Shown here one piece after another: positions 18,604-29,888 of a stretch of DNA of 64,000 bases. Numbering within the stretch: position 1 is the stretch's first letter; each line of letters opens with the position of its first letter. A model generated the notes under the pieces. It was not told the DNA's origin, ran no database searches, and saw only the letters and a program-made list of their open reading frames with translations. The stretch comes from Clonostachys chloroleuca. Taxonomy: Eukaryota; Ascomycota; Sordariomycetes; Hypocreales; Bionectriaceae. The stretch lies in the NCBI GenBank assembly GCA_037952775.1, contig JBANAY010000004.1:9920001-9984000 (forward strand), read 5' to 3'. Both the position numbers and the translations under genes were made by a program.

Positions 18604-19955
18604 ATGGCACGAATCACCGTTGTCGGAGCTGGGTAGGCTATCACGGACGCTTCATGCTTATCAACGACGGACGGCTGACATGGGTGGACAACAGCATTAC
18701 CGGACTTGCCATAGCGGCACAGCTCTCTCGCAACCACGAAATCACCGTGGTCGCCAAGAATCTCCCAGGGGATGAACCGACGACTGAATGGGCAAGCCCG
18801 TGGGCGGGAGCTAATTTCGTGGCAGGATACTGTTCTGCACCTTGTGACAGGAGAAGGCAGCGTGATACTTTTAGCGATTTGTGGAGATTGGCCAGCAGGT
18901 TTCCAGAGTCTAGCGCCAAGAAGATTACGATGGAGGAGTTCTTCAACGGAGAGCGGACGGGGGACGATTTGTGGTTCAGGGAGTTTGTGCCCGATGTATG
19001 CGATGCAGAAGACCTTAAAAAGAAGCGTGATTAGTGCTGATCTGGATAGTTCCGCTTCCTCGCAAACGACGAGTTTCCGGAAGGGACCGATGGGGGATAC
19101 TCCTGTGTGTCTAGACCTGTCGATACCTTAGTATTCAGTGCGTAAACTGACAGATGCCAGATACAACAATCGTCCTCAATCCGAACATCTTCCTCCCTTG
19201 GATGATGCGCAACCTTGAGAACTCAGGGGTCAAGTTCAAGAGGCTCGATCTCAGCTCGCTTTCGGATGCGCGGCATCTCGGGCACGACGTTCTTGTAAAT
19301 GCGACTGGGCTGGGGCCAAGGGATCTGGCGGATGTTCAGGACAAGGACATGCTGTTCCTGAAGGGACAGATCATGCTAGTGAAGAGTGACTACAAGAAAA
19401 CCATGATGCGCGACGATGGTGAGACTTACACATATGTCATCCCGCGATTGGACGGGACGGTGATTTTGGGCGGTATTCGAGATCCGGACATCAGGTACGA
19501 TGAAAGCTGGACCTGCTCTCTGGCTGGACTGACAGTGGCTATGAAAACAGCAATACAAAGGTCGATCTTGAGGTTGACAAGGATGTGAGTCGAGCTGTCG
19601 CTCGCGGCGGCGGCGGGTGCTGACGTGTCGTAGATTGCGAGAAGGGTGAATAAAACCCTGCCGGAACACTTTTCTGCCGACCCAGCAGACTACGACATTG
19701 TCGGGCACAATGTGGGCATTCGGCCGTACAGATCGACGGGAATGCGCATCGAGAAGGAGGTCAAGGAAGGCCAGAAAATTGTGCATGCTTACGGTAGGGC
19801 ACCCGTGCGTATCGTATGGGACGAGGCTGGACCCTGCTGACGATGGAGACTTAGGGATTACTGGAGGGGGATATATCTTCGGGTTCGGGGTGGCACGAGA
19901 GGCGGCCGGGCTTGTCGACGAGTTCCTGTTCCCAGCCGGAAAGGCACGTCTTTGA
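18604..19955 (+). CDS. FAD-dependent D-amino-acid oxidase, probably peroxisomal
   Basis: Seven inferred exons: 18604-18632, 18695-18995, 19050-19106, 19154-19494, 19551-19584, 19634-19793 and 19855-19955. The frame closes to 340 residues. The N-terminus gives a Rossmann FAD motif (ITVVGAGITGLAIA, split by intron 1). The family motif WASPWAGANF follows, then NIFLPWMMRNLE, HDVLVNATGLG, GHNVGIRPYRSTGMRIEKE and GGGYIFGFGVAREAA. The enzyme oxidises D-amino acids to 2-oxo acids with H2O2 and ammonia. The last three residues are Ala-Arg-Leu, a PTS1-type peroxisome signal, which fits an H2O2-producing oxidase. Intron 4 could instead end at 19535, but the 56-nt choice places a CTGAC branch point well. 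Some introns are under 50 nt, so exon edges are less sure than the identity. Confidence 0.85.
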
Positions 19956-20492
19956 GGTGATGCTTGGAGCCGTGCATGGGAGGAGGGGATCGAGGGGGAT
20001 TGAGCCTTCAATGGCACTGAAATATAAATATGCCGCATGCCATGACTCTTCCGCAGTCGAGCAAGACACTCCAGTGAATGCCACAGTGACTGAAGGGCTG
20101 CTGCAATTACTGGCAGCCATTGTCGGGAAGGTGCACATCAGCCACTTGCCCATTCTCACCTCAGGCAGCCGTCAATGTGCAGTGCACTCAGTCACTTCTC
20201 TCTTCACCATCAATAGATGCTGCCTCTTGCAAAAAGAAACACGTGCCAGCACTTTGAAAGCACACCAGACTTATGCGTTCATCTTTTTTTCGGAAGAACC
20301 ATAATCGCCGTCCTTGTGCCACCAAACGTGACGCCCAGGCCATTTCGACCAGGCATTCAGCTTGCATGAACTTGTCGTCCCTACTCTCATCTCCTCTCTT
20401 CTCGCAACACCCTTCTCTCCATCTAGCCAAGTTGGCAGACATATCGCATCCCGCATTTCGTTCAACACACACACAGACATACACGAGATACA
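19956..20492. other. Intergenic spacer
   Basis: Contains the 3' flank of the oxidase and a C/T-rich leader (about 20385-20430) before the SRR1-domain gene. No other feature seen. Confidence 0.35.
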
Positions 20493-22407
20493 ATGAGTCA
20501 GGCGCTGACATTAGCGTTAACCCTCGATGACCTCCAAACAGAGGCCGACAGGCGCAACAGCCCGGTGCTCACCTCCTCGATGGAAGAGGACATCGCGTAC
20601 ATTGACGCCTTGTACAACTCCGGTGCTAAGCTATGGACCAAGGAGATGTTCGTCTCGGCTGAGGCTGAGCTTGCCAAGCAACCTCTTCCCAGGTTTATTG
20701 AGCTTCGGAGCAGTATGTCAACTTCCTTACTACTCCCCACGCCACGCCCACCTCACCTCTTTTCCATGCCCTTCTCCATCTATCTTGTTCGATGCCATTC
20801 TCCGTCTATATCGTTTCATGTTCCGCTGGCTGACATGGACCTATAGTGAACGGCAACTTCAGGCAGAAGCGGCTTCCGCGGACACCACCAGTCTCTCCCC
20901 AACGACCTGGAGGAGGCTCCATGGGCCGCCCGTGAGTACAGCTCCGTCAACTTGCAATAGAAACAGCCACTAAACTTATTATAGGCTGCCTTACATCCGG
21001 TACTTCCTTTACCAAGACCTCAAAGCGATCGTCAGTGAGCAGGAGCATGACCATAACCTTGGCGAAACAGTGGCAACCCTCAGTGACGAGACAAGACGCA
21101 CACTGGCTACTCGCGCCATGTCCATTTCGCTCATCAGTTATGCTCCCTGCTCTATCAACTACGACAGGATCCGAGGGGAGTGGGATGCCGTCGTGAACCA
21201 TCGTTGGCCACTTAGCCACACATGCGCAGAGATCAGCAACGTTCTGGCCGAACAAGCCGCAATCTCAAAGAACATTAACAAGGTAGTCTGCTTTGGACTT
21301 GGAAGCCTCGGCTGGTCAATAGAAATTGAAGATGAAAGATACGAACCGGAGGACAGGGTGTACTCCGCTATCATCCAGCATGCGGCGGCGCTAACAATTG
21401 CGAAAGTCATTGGAAAGCGCCTGGATGTTGGTGGCCTGACTGTTTTTTGTCAGGACCCAATATACAATGATGCTGACAAGCGTGTGCTCGCCGAATCTGG
21501 CATCCAGGTCGTGGGTGGCCGTGGCGGCCTCGGGTTTACGTATATCGATGAGAATACCGTTGTGTTCAGCTGCCACCCTAATATTCCTGTAAAGCAAGTT
21601 GTTGCTGACCTGGGAAAGCCTGCTATCTTGATCTGCAACGAGGTCAAAGAGGAGGGCGAAGAGAAGTGGAGGGTGTTTGAGAGGCACGGTAACTTCGGCC
21701 TACTCTCGTAAGTCTTTTCCCTTCCCTCTCGTCCCAACCATTTCCAAACTTGACTTCCCTCCCTTTCGCCTGAGCTATCCTGGTTCCAAGGTTTAGTAAC
21801 TATTCTACTAGCATTTGCGGCTACTAAATGTGGTGTTTGCAGACCCTACTCGACCGACCACGACTCCCCACGTACGCGAGAGATGGTCAAGGGGTATCAT
21901 AGGTTCCCGTTTCCCCAAGATCGCCTGGGATTTGGCGACATCCAAATTTACGTCCGCAAAGATCCGATTAACGAGGCATTCAGCAGCGTAACTCATGAGG
22001 CTGTTAAGGACGTCACAGGCGTGGCTGCCAAGGACACTTCAGGTGAAAGTTTGAATGGCATCGCCGGCGGTGTTCCCAAAGACGCCAAAGCTGAGGCTCC
22101 TGAGGAGGTCACCGACAAGCCTCCCAAGGGCGTCACCATCGAGACTTCTAAGAGCATTGCCGACGAGGCCCCCAAGGACTCTGCACGTGAAACCCCTCAA
22201 GGAGTCGCCGACGAGGCTCTCGAGAATGCCACTGGCGATACTCCCAAGAACGCTAACGGCGTGATTTTCAACGACATCATCTGGGAGGCTTCCAAAAGCA
22301 TCCCTGATGAGGCTGGCACGGACGCTGGAGGCGAGTCTCCCAAGGGTGTCACCGGCGAGACTTCCAAGGACGTTATTGGCAAGGCTTGCAAGGACTCGTC
22401 TGGCTGA
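20493..22407 (+). CDS. SRR1-like domain protein with octapeptide-repeat C-terminal tail
   Basis: Four inferred exons: 20493-20712, 20847-20931, 20985-21707 and 21843-22407, giving 530 residues. The middle carries an SRR1-like core: KVVCFGLGSLGW, then QHAAALTIAKVIG, FCQDPIYNDADKRVL, NTVVFSCHPNIPVKQVVADL and PAILICNEVKEE. SRR1 is linked to clock-controlled regulation in plants; fungal members are abundant but mostly uncharacterised. From 21997 the protein becomes 17 consecutive eight-residue units of the type EAPKDVTG, ETSKSIAD, ESPKGVTG: acidic/Lys-rich and probably disordered. The stop at 22405-22407 falls exactly at position 1 of the next unit, and the same frame continues with further units to a TAA at 22507. 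The tail is therefore probably shortened or subject to readthrough. Confidence 0.75.
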
Positions 22408-22506
22408 TCTTCCAAGGACGGGACTAGTGAGACCTCCAAGGATGAGGTCGGCGACGCTTCCGAGGATGTGACTAATAAGGATGTGATATGTGATGGTAAA
22501 GGATTG
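21997..22506 (+). repeat. 24-bp coding repeats (octapeptides) running through a stop codon
   Basis: Seventeen 24-bp units fill 21997-22404 exactly. The TGA at 22405 occupies the first codon of an 18th unit, followed by SSKDGTS, ETSKDEVG and DASEDVTN in the same frame and register up to a TAA at 22507. Confidence 0.8.
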
Positions 22507-22552
22507 TAATGGAGTGACGACGATGACTTTTACGAAGGCTAACAAACGAAAC

Positions 22553-22657
22553 GGGGAAAGCCAGCTGAAGCTGAAAGGAGGAAAGGGGAAAGCTAGCTGA
22601 AGCTGAAAGGAGGAAAGGGGAAAGCTAGCTGAAGCTGAAAGGAGGAAAGGGGAAAGG
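22553..22657 (+). repeat. 32-bp tandem repeat, about 3.3 copies
   Basis: Units of GGGGAAAGCTAGCTGAAGCT plus GAAAGGAGGAAA start at 22553, 22585 and 22617, with a partial copy at 22649. The copies are nearly identical (one C/T change in the first), so the array is young. It is purine-rich, contains the palindrome AGCTAGCT and lies in the 3' flank of the SRR1-domain gene. Confidence 0.85.
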
Positions 22658-22659
22658 GA

Positions 22660-24363
22660 AGCAAACCGAAGATGGAAAGGTTCCGCCCGAGGGTAAATGG
22701 TGTCATTTTGTTTTGGTCGCATCAAGAGTGCCTTGCTTGCAAGCACAGATGGCCAAATTCAATGGCTGGCGGACTGCCGTTCGCCAGCTGGGTACTCTAC
22801 TTATTTTTTGAGCCGTTCCTTCGCTCATGCTTTGTCGAGGGAGCATGTGGTTATCAGTGCAATCAAAAGCCTCTCTATACTATTTCTTGTTCTAGAGCCT
22901 GAAGTTAGGTAGGCCAATTTGACAGATGATATATCAGAGCATGGATGATATCCTCTCATGGGCGGCACACGCACACCAGCGGTTTCTCGCCAAGTCAGAA
23001 TTTTCACACGTCTGTCAAATGTATTGCAACAGCAGGATCAACATCCCCCAGATTGACCAATGAAACAGGGCATTCATTCCGGATGTATGGAGTAACGTAC
23101 CTACTGACCGCATATCACAGAGACATGGCAGGAAAAAAATACTGTGGTAAAAAGAAGCCACTCAAATCGAATAGCTCTCGATTGCACATCGCTCGGCATT
23201 GGCGCCCAATTGATTTACCTCCGACGATGGGGCAGGGACGCAGAGAAGGGACGTTAGGACCACAAACTATTGGAAGAAGGCGGGATATCCTGGGGAGAAG
23301 TGTGTGAGAACGTTTTCTCCCCTTTCTTAGCGCAATCCCATCTTGCCTTTCTTGGACGCGCGCTTCTTGGTCCCCCAGGAGGGGAATCGGGCTGAGACGT
23401 TGCTAGCTCTGATGATGTAGCTGACGTCTCCTGGCAGGTTTTCAGCTTTTCGGCTAACGGCCGAGATTTGGTGGTCTCTTTTGCGTGAGGCGACCCTGCT
23501 AGACGAGAGGTGGCCGCCTATCTGAGAGCATCTTTCGAGACATGGAATGGTTGGTGCAACTTTTCCCGCTCTTGTCTCTTCCACTGGTACACAGTTTCCC
23601 CTTCCCTCTCTCTTATCTCTCTGGCGGTTGGCTTACCATCTACTAGCTGCACGCACCTGCATCGCGTTGAGCGTTGAGCCCACAACGCCCAGCTGCAACC
23701 ATTGATTGCTCGGACCCCTCTTGCACCCTCCGGCGACATTGAGCCCCCCTGGCGAACATCAATCTGGGACTAGGGTTGCGGCAATGATTGGCCACTGAAA
23801 GCTCGATCCACCGAGCGTAGGCATACGAGCCCTCTTGATTGAGATTGCTGCAGCGAAGCAGCCGGCGGCAAGAGGCAAGGGAGAAGGCCAAGATGGTGTG
23901 TAGCAAGCTCAATTCGAATGAATGATTCCCAGCACGCCACAGGCTGCCGAAATCCGGGCCGTGGGAGACCCTGGACGCGGGGTAGTGGGCAGGCAAGCAT
24001 CATCCATGGGACATGGGATAGCAGGCAGGCAAGTATTCACCGCGTTGGGTCCGACCGGCATGTCTGAAGAAGAACAGGGCACAACCCGATGTGACATGAT
24101 CTAACAATCTATCTACCTGTGCCCAGTTTCAATCCCAAGCCAATCACAATATCCAAGGTCATCCCAGGCCAATCCCAAAAAAAAGAAAAAAAAAAAAAAG
24201 AAAAAGATAAAACACACAAATCAGGCCGAAGCCAATGAGACGAAGGGAAAATCAAGTCAGGTCAAAGCCACCCGATCCGGCTTCGACTAAAACTCCCACG
24301 ACAGCGGCCGCTGAAGAGCAAAAGCGACCACCCAGCATGGGTACGGGGCATGCACCCATCAAA
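22660..24363. other. Intergenic, no gene seen
   Basis: No protein-like ORF. An A-tract lies near 24178-24203. The right end is the 3' flank of the minus-strand gene that begins at 24831. Confidence 0.35.
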
Positions 24364-24831
24364 TCAACGTCGTAAGCCCCTCATGGCAACCGCAGTGCAG
24401 TCGTCGAGCAGCTCTACCAGCTCGAAGACGAAAAGCTCCAGCTCAATGACGCTGACGCCCATCGGGGCGTCGACGTCGTTGCGGAGCAATTTGAGGATGG
24501 CGGTGATGTTCTCGACCTCCTTGGTGATGAAGGGCACCATGTAGAAGAGGCGGGTATGCTTCTCGTCGTCCGTGAGGGAGTCGTCGCGGCACACGTCCTC
24601 GGACTTGTCGATCCACAGGGTCACGACCCGGGTCGGCTCGTAGTCGATACCCTGGTGGTCAGCGCGCCCGCGGAGGGCCTCGATCTCGGAGGCGGCGGCG
24701 CGGGCCAGGTCCACGACCTCCTTGGCCTTGGGCTTGACCTTGTAGTGGCTTGTGTCGTAGTACCTCTCCAGGAGCTCGCGGATGATGTCGTTGAATTGGT
24801 CGTCAGGGGCGGTGCCGGGCACGAACATCAT
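24364..24831 (-). CDS. Hypothetical helical protein
   Basis: 155 residues from tandem ATGs at 24831 and 24828. The product looks fully helical and acidic in the middle (ASEIEALRGRAD, SEDVCRDDSLTDDEKHTRL). It ends in a leucine-rich helix (VIELELFVFELVELLDDC) and a basic RGLRR end. No signal peptide or membrane segment is visible, and I do not recognise the family. The frame stays open and protein-like upstream (EKNYIPLPI) as far as an AG after CACGC near 24870. The true start may thus lie in an upstream exon I could not place. G/C-rich third positions support coding. Confidence 0.5.
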   Translation of the reverse strand: MMFVPGTAPDDQFNDIIRELLERYYDTSHYKVKPKAKEVVDLARAAASEIEALRGRADHQGIDYEPTRVVTLWIDKSEDVCRDDSLTDDEKHTRLFYMVPFITKEVENITAILKLLRNDVDAPMGVSVIELELFVFELVELLDDCTAVAMRGLRR

Positions 24832-27211
24832 GATGGGCAGCGGGATGTAATTCTTTTCGTATTGGTATTCTGCGTGGGTTTGTATGGTAGAGGAGTAGGG
24901 GAGGGGGCAAGGGCAGGGTTTGTTTCAATTCAATTCTGGCAAATTGCAGAGGTGATCAAATGGCTCAACCGCTCGTGAGAGAGGTGATTCACAGGGTCAT
25001 CGAGACTTCCACGTAGTCATGCCCATGGCCCTCCTCGTGGTATTTATCCTCTGCTGGCAAGTGAGTGCCCGTCACTTCTCCCTTTTCAGCGTGGGCCCTG
25101 GATTTTTCTCGCCCCCCTTCACGCTGGCCCCCCTCCCCTCCTAGCTGCCATTGAGGCCATACACGTCAGTGTCTCAAAGCATAGTCCGCAGCTAGTCGTG
25201 GCTATCGTTTCGCTTTGCCGTCTGGTCGTATCTTCTCGGCTACGGTAGGTAGGCATGGGCTCTGGACTCTTATCTTTTCTCTGCTTTTGACATGCGGGCG
25301 AGAGGCCAGCGTAGGGGACAGGGTTCATCGAGAAGTGGCATGGCATGAGATGGGTGCTGCTTGCTCGAGGGCGGTCTAAGTTGGGAGGGCAGGCCTCGAC
25401 CCCAGTTCTGGTTGCACACACACACACGGTCGGGACATGGCGGTGGGTTTGTTTTGTCTGGGCCCGCGCGTCAATACCCATTGTTTAGGCTCATCGGTTT
25501 GACATTGGGCCGGAGGGCTGTGATTGTTCTGGTCGGGGTGGGCCGGGTTGGTACCCTTCGTGTTGGGATGATGTCGGAGAGGAGCGGTGTTGGCCTCCGT
25601 GGCACTGCGTTCGGCTCGAGGGCAACGTCCGGCCCTCCGTCCGTAAGATGCACTGAGCTCAGGCTGCTCGAGGTGATCTGTACATAAGGTATTTAGCACA
25701 CACTTTAAGAACAAGGAACCAGTGTTGGCACTCGCTGTTGGCCCAAAGGTTTGCTCCAGGCAGGTGCCTCGGGTCTCACCAGTGCTTGTCTCAGTTCGAG
25801 TCGCTGTATTTTAGTGGATTTTCAGGTCTGTTCGCATGGATCCATCCCAATTCGGTAACCAGTGTAATCTCAGCGTGCGCGTATCAACTTGGGCAGGCCG
25901 TCGAGGTGTCTGTCTTCACATCATTGATCCTACCATAGGTGCAGAAGCTAAAGAGTCGCGTTGCTATTGTCCTTACCCAGCTGGAACACTGCCGTGGGGC
26001 GCCGTAGAAGAATATCCTTAGGACCCTGCACATGGTGTTTCTGGGGTCGGCCTGGATACGTATGCTCTGCACCCACTTGTCTGCCGGGTTGGAGGAGTCT
26101 CACGACGGACCAGGCAGCTCAGACTTGCTTCCATGAGGCGATGAATACGGAGAGCAGCAAGTGGGACATGCCGCAGAGTCACACAGGTCTCTGTGCAATG
26201 GCCCCAGCCTATTGATAATGATTCTGCCAACAGTGACAGTACGCACGTTACATATCTGCACATTACGCACGAGATTGATGCATTCACTCATCCGCAAAGG
26301 GATTTTAAGTCTCGGTACCAAGGAAAGCTATATCACGATTAAAATTGTCTAGAATTTTTTTTTTTTTTTTTTTTTGGCAGAGTGCGATTACCTTGCCGCG
26401 GGCTTGTTGAAGAACCTACATAACACTTTCTTGCCTGTGACCATCATGATTGAAGTCTGCCGACTGGTAGGGAAATATTGGTGTAGGGTAGGTTGGGCTC
26501 CTTGCGCATCTTTGCCTTAGGACGATAGATTTGGGGCGTAGTATCAAGGAACGGAAGGAAAGAAACACCCCGATCATTTTAGGAGAAATGGAACCCAAAT
26601 TACGTACTGCGTTGAACATAAGAATGTACTATCTACCTATAGTGTTCTTTCCTTCTTGAAGGCAAGTGACTTGTTAAGTGTTTCAGTTTCAAACGTGATA
26701 ATTTACTTGGCCTCGTGTCGAATCGTCGAATTAATCAGCTAGCTACATGCGTTTCTCGTCTCGTAGAGGGGAAACGAGTAAATGGTATGGAGAAATTCGT
26801 TCTAAAGCGAAGACGTATCGGAGTTGTTACTTTCGTCGAATACTTGACGGTTCGAGTGGTAGCGCCTACTTGGGGTGGTTTGGTCTTAGAGTGCCGTGAG
26901 GTCACTTGTCGACAAGTCCTCCAGACATTGGAAAGTGCACATGAGTATTCTCAAGAACTTTTGGTATCAGTCATCACATGCAAGAAAATAATACGGTACG
27001 GATGAATGACGCGGTGTTGAGGTGAGGAAAGAACATCTACTACTCACTGCCTGTAGAGCCATATGCCTTCCTTGGTGGAAGCGAGGTAGGTAGCTTGCTT
27101 TGACCTCCTCTCGCCTTTACCCCTTCTCTTATTCTTTTAATTTTTCCTCTCGCCAAGCAAATAACCTCCATTCTAGCGAATAAGCGAATAACCTACCTTT
27201 CTACAAGCAAA
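24832..27211. other. Gene-poor stretch
   Basis: About 2.4 kb without a supported gene. A run of 21 T lies at 26355-26375 and a short CA repeat near 25415-25428. Many short overlapping ORFs, none protein-like. Confidence 0.35.
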
Positions 27212-27260
27212 GTAAGTTCAATGTTCACTGATACAGCTCACTTGTCTAACAAGATTGCAG
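27212..27260 (+). other. Probable 5'-UTR intron
   Basis: Donor GTAAGT, branch-like TCTAAC and acceptor ATTGCAG in 49 nt, ending 30 bp before the ATG at 27291. This is a good match to a fungal intron and supports the 27291 start. Confidence 0.5.
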
Positions 27261-27290
27261 TTTCCTCCCAAATACAATACAACAACCAAG

Positions 27291-27893
27291 ATGGCTTCAC
27301 CCGACGATGGAATCCATATTATGGTCTGTGTTCTCGATATGGACACAGAAAGCTGGCTTTCAGCCGATGACATGTGTCGCATTGAGGCGGACCTTATTGC
27401 ATCACTCAACGCTAGAACCATGGTCCCCAACGCCCACGAGAGCAATTATCAAGACTCCTACGAGAACTTCTTGATTGCCTTTGACATGCACGGCGCTTTT
27501 TTCTTCGAAGGCGCCTGTTTCGATGAAGGCTGGGAGCTCCCCTTCACTTGGCGTAGCGTCCCTATGAGCTCTGACGATTTGGACGTCCGCGAATACTACC
27601 AGGAGCTTCAAATCCTCGCCCAGCAGCACGTTGAGTTCATCCGTGCCCAGTCCGGTGTCGTTGACACCCTTCTTGCCGACATCATTACCCTGCGCCGCAT
27701 GATGCTGCCTTTTGATGAGGAGGACGCCGAGCGAGGCCGCCAGGACAAGCTCAAGCAGTTCTACGTTGGCAGGGATACTGACCTCGAAGCTGCCTTTTCT
27801 ATGCAGAGCAAGATCCTCTATGTTCTCGAGGACAACCTCTACATTATCGAGGCCTGGATCCTCCATGTTGCCGAATATCTCCAGTCTATCTAG
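27291..27893 (+). CDS. Hypothetical acidic helical protein
   Basis: 200 residues from the ATG in AAGATGGCT. The first half is mixed (IHIMVCVLDMDTESWLSADD; FLIAFDMHGAFFFEGACFDE). The second half is helical, with VDTLLADIITLRRMMLPFDE, an Asp/Glu-rich turn, then ILYVLEDNLYIIEAWILHVA. There is no signal peptide, and the aliphatic final helix is not long enough to call a membrane segment with confidence. I do not recognise the family. Codon use is C-rich in third positions, as in the confident genes here, and a likely 5'-UTR intron precedes it, so I take it as a real gene. Function unknown. Confidence 0.6.
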   Translation: MASPDDGIHIMVCVLDMDTESWLSADDMCRIEADLIASLNARTMVPNAHESNYQDSYENFLIAFDMHGAFFFEGACFDEGWELPFTWRSVPMSSDDLDVREYYQELQILAQQHVEFIRAQSGVVDTLLADIITLRRMMLPFDEEDAERGRQDKLKQFYVGRDTDLEAAFSMQSKILYVLEDNLYIIEAWILHVAEYLQSI

Positions 27894-28277
27894 GTGGTCA
27901 ATTTTCTTCTTGCAATGTGTATTAGCTAGGTAGAACGTAGATGTGGTAAAATACCAATCGTCCTAATTCAACCATGTTTTGTCTTGAAATAAACAGATTC
28001 CGACACTGATTCCATGTGTCTACCTACGTTCAAAATAATAATAAATTACAATCGCATACCAAAATTACTTTTCTATTCCGAATAATCAACACAATAATCA
28101 CGTGTAGTTTGTTTACCTTGCGCAGCCACCACGATCTTTGGCTTTAAGAAGTAAATGATACTTTTATCGGGCCTGAGGAAACAAGTCTACGGAAAGAGGT
28201 TTACATCCCCTCCTTTCTATTCTGCTGCCACCAAGCCAACTCAAAGACTGCTGTCCCAGCGCTTTCCTGCCCTCTTC

Positions 28278-28760
28278 TCAGCGCTATCCTCCTCCGAAAT
28301 GCCGCGCTTTGCTGGCGTCATTGGTTTCGGGCCCTTGGCAGCAGCCTTCCCCTACCCGGCTGCCTTTGTCGGGGTCGCGATGGCTCCATCCACGGTTTTG
28401 GCGGAGGTCGCCTTCTTCGAGGTAGAAGCCACGGATTCTGCAGAGGGGCTGTTGGAGGGAGATGGCTTGCTTGAAGAGAGGTAGCTTTCTTGAAAGGAGG
28501 TAACTTGCGGGAAGGGAGGTAGATTGCTTGAAGAGGGCACTCTGCTTCGGTGCGTGAGGTTCGAGCAGGTTTCTTCGATGATCCTGCGCCCGCGCGGGCT
28601 GATTCCGCAACCCCCTTGCCTTTGACTGGAGTATTCTGCGTCCCGGAGTGTTCCATGCCCTTCGCAGAAGATTGCCCTGGCCGAGCCAACTTCGGGGTGC
28701 TGGCACGATCGCCCGCTGGTTCAAACCCTTTGCCAATGATGTCGCCTTGGTTGGTCGTCT
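28278..28760 (-). pseudogene. Basic Lys/Ser/Pro-rich ORF with frame break and in-frame TAG
   Basis: On the minus strand one frame reads GTQNTPVKGKGVAESARAGA, then SSKKPARTSRTEAE. After about 28540 the protein-like frame shifts to SNSPSAESVASTSKKATSAK and TVDGAIATPTKAAG. It meets a TAG (about 28352-28354) and continues in frame as GKAAAKGPKPMTPAKRGISE, then EDSAEKRAGKRWDSSL and a stop. Composition is like small disordered nuclear or chromatin proteins, but no domain is recognised. Either an unseen intron joins the parts or the gene has decayed. Confidence 0.3.
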
Positions 28761-28835
28761 TATACTGACATTAGGTGGGAAGTGAGGATTCAGAATGCGC
28801 AGTCTATATGTAGGATATATCACCAGGTAATACAA

Positions 28836-29336
28836 TTCAGATTATTGTATAATAAATAAATTAAGCTCAAATCGCGATCTCTGTCTATCTTTTTGCTCAT
28901 TCCAGAGGGAGTGCTGAGTTTGGCCTGTTGGTTGGTTTGATGCCATGTACTAATAATGTACACTCTAGACACTCCGCACGTACCATCGGACCTACAAAGA
29001 GTAGAAGCAACGACAGGTATATTGCTGATGATGCAAACTCTGGGAGAGGCTGAAAGCATCGATGGTTGAGATGAATTTGCACGCCAGTTTATCGGCAGAA
29101 TCTAAGGCTCGCTCTCCTCTACAATAACACGGTCTGAAGATTTCGTACATTCGATGGCTGGAGGTGTCGGGTAGTATCGGGAACTAAGATCGTGCACACT
29201 GTCTCGTCAATAATTCGAAAAGGGGTTTGCCTGGAGGTCATCTGCATTGGCCTGGTTCGGATGAATGACTGCGGGCTATGATGTTGGCTACAGCATGTAA
29301 TGATGTCACCTACCTGGATGTCTACCTTACGTACCT
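28836..29336. other. Intergenic, no gene seen
   Basis: Spacer without a supported ORF. The word CACCTACCTGG occurs near 29308. Confidence 0.3.
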
Positions 29337-29888
29337 ATGGAATGGGTGAATATGGAGGAAGATGAGACAGAATGGGAAGTCCTGACAACTGTCGAGCATG
29401 AACCGGAGGAACGGATTAACGAGATGTCGGATGCGGCAGTCAAATTCTACGAGTACTCGAAGATCAACCCATCAAACCAGCGATGTAAAAAGCTTGGAGT
29501 CATGTCTAAATCTATGACCGAACTCATCGAATCGTTGAAGGAGACAATGGAAGAAGACGAGTTGTATCGCGGATGCCCAGTGCATGCAGCAGAAATTATC
29601 ATGGAAGCTCGGCAGATAGTCCGCGACGGCGCTCCCCACTTGATCGACCGATTCGACGCAAAGCTCGATGAATGGCGCGACGACACGATACCTGTGGGTA
29701 GGTGTATTACTTCTAGGCAAGGAGGAACGGGAAGCAATACAAGATTGGGGTGCCTTGCATGCTTAGCACCTAACTGTAGCATAGGCGAGGTAGCGGCAGG
29801 AGCCTCAGGCCGTCAATGTCGGTGCAAACCCACCTGCCTTCGAGTGTTCACGGGTACATACCTCCCTATTGCACCAGCCACCAGATGA
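29337..29888 (+). CDS. Hypothetical acidic helical protein, 3' end uncertain
   Basis: An ATG at 29337 opens a 183-codon frame. The first ~120 residues look real: acidic N-terminus (EEDETEWEVLTTVEHEPEER), then helices SKSMTELIESLKETMEEDEL and HAAEIIMEARQIVRDGAPHL. After DDTIPV the composition changes abruptly and a good donor (GTAGGTG, about 29697) appears, so a splice probably follows. I could not place the acceptor or next exon with confidence. Family not recognised. Confidence 0.35.
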   Translation: MEWVNMEEDETEWEVLTTVEHEPEERINEMSDAAVKFYEYSKINPSNQRCKKLGVMSKSMTELIESLKETMEEDELYRGCPVHAAEIIMEARQIVRDGAPHLIDRFDAKLDEWRDDTIPVGRCITSRQGGTGSNTRLGCLACLAPNCSIGEVAAGASGRQCRCKPTCLRVFTGTYLPIAPATR

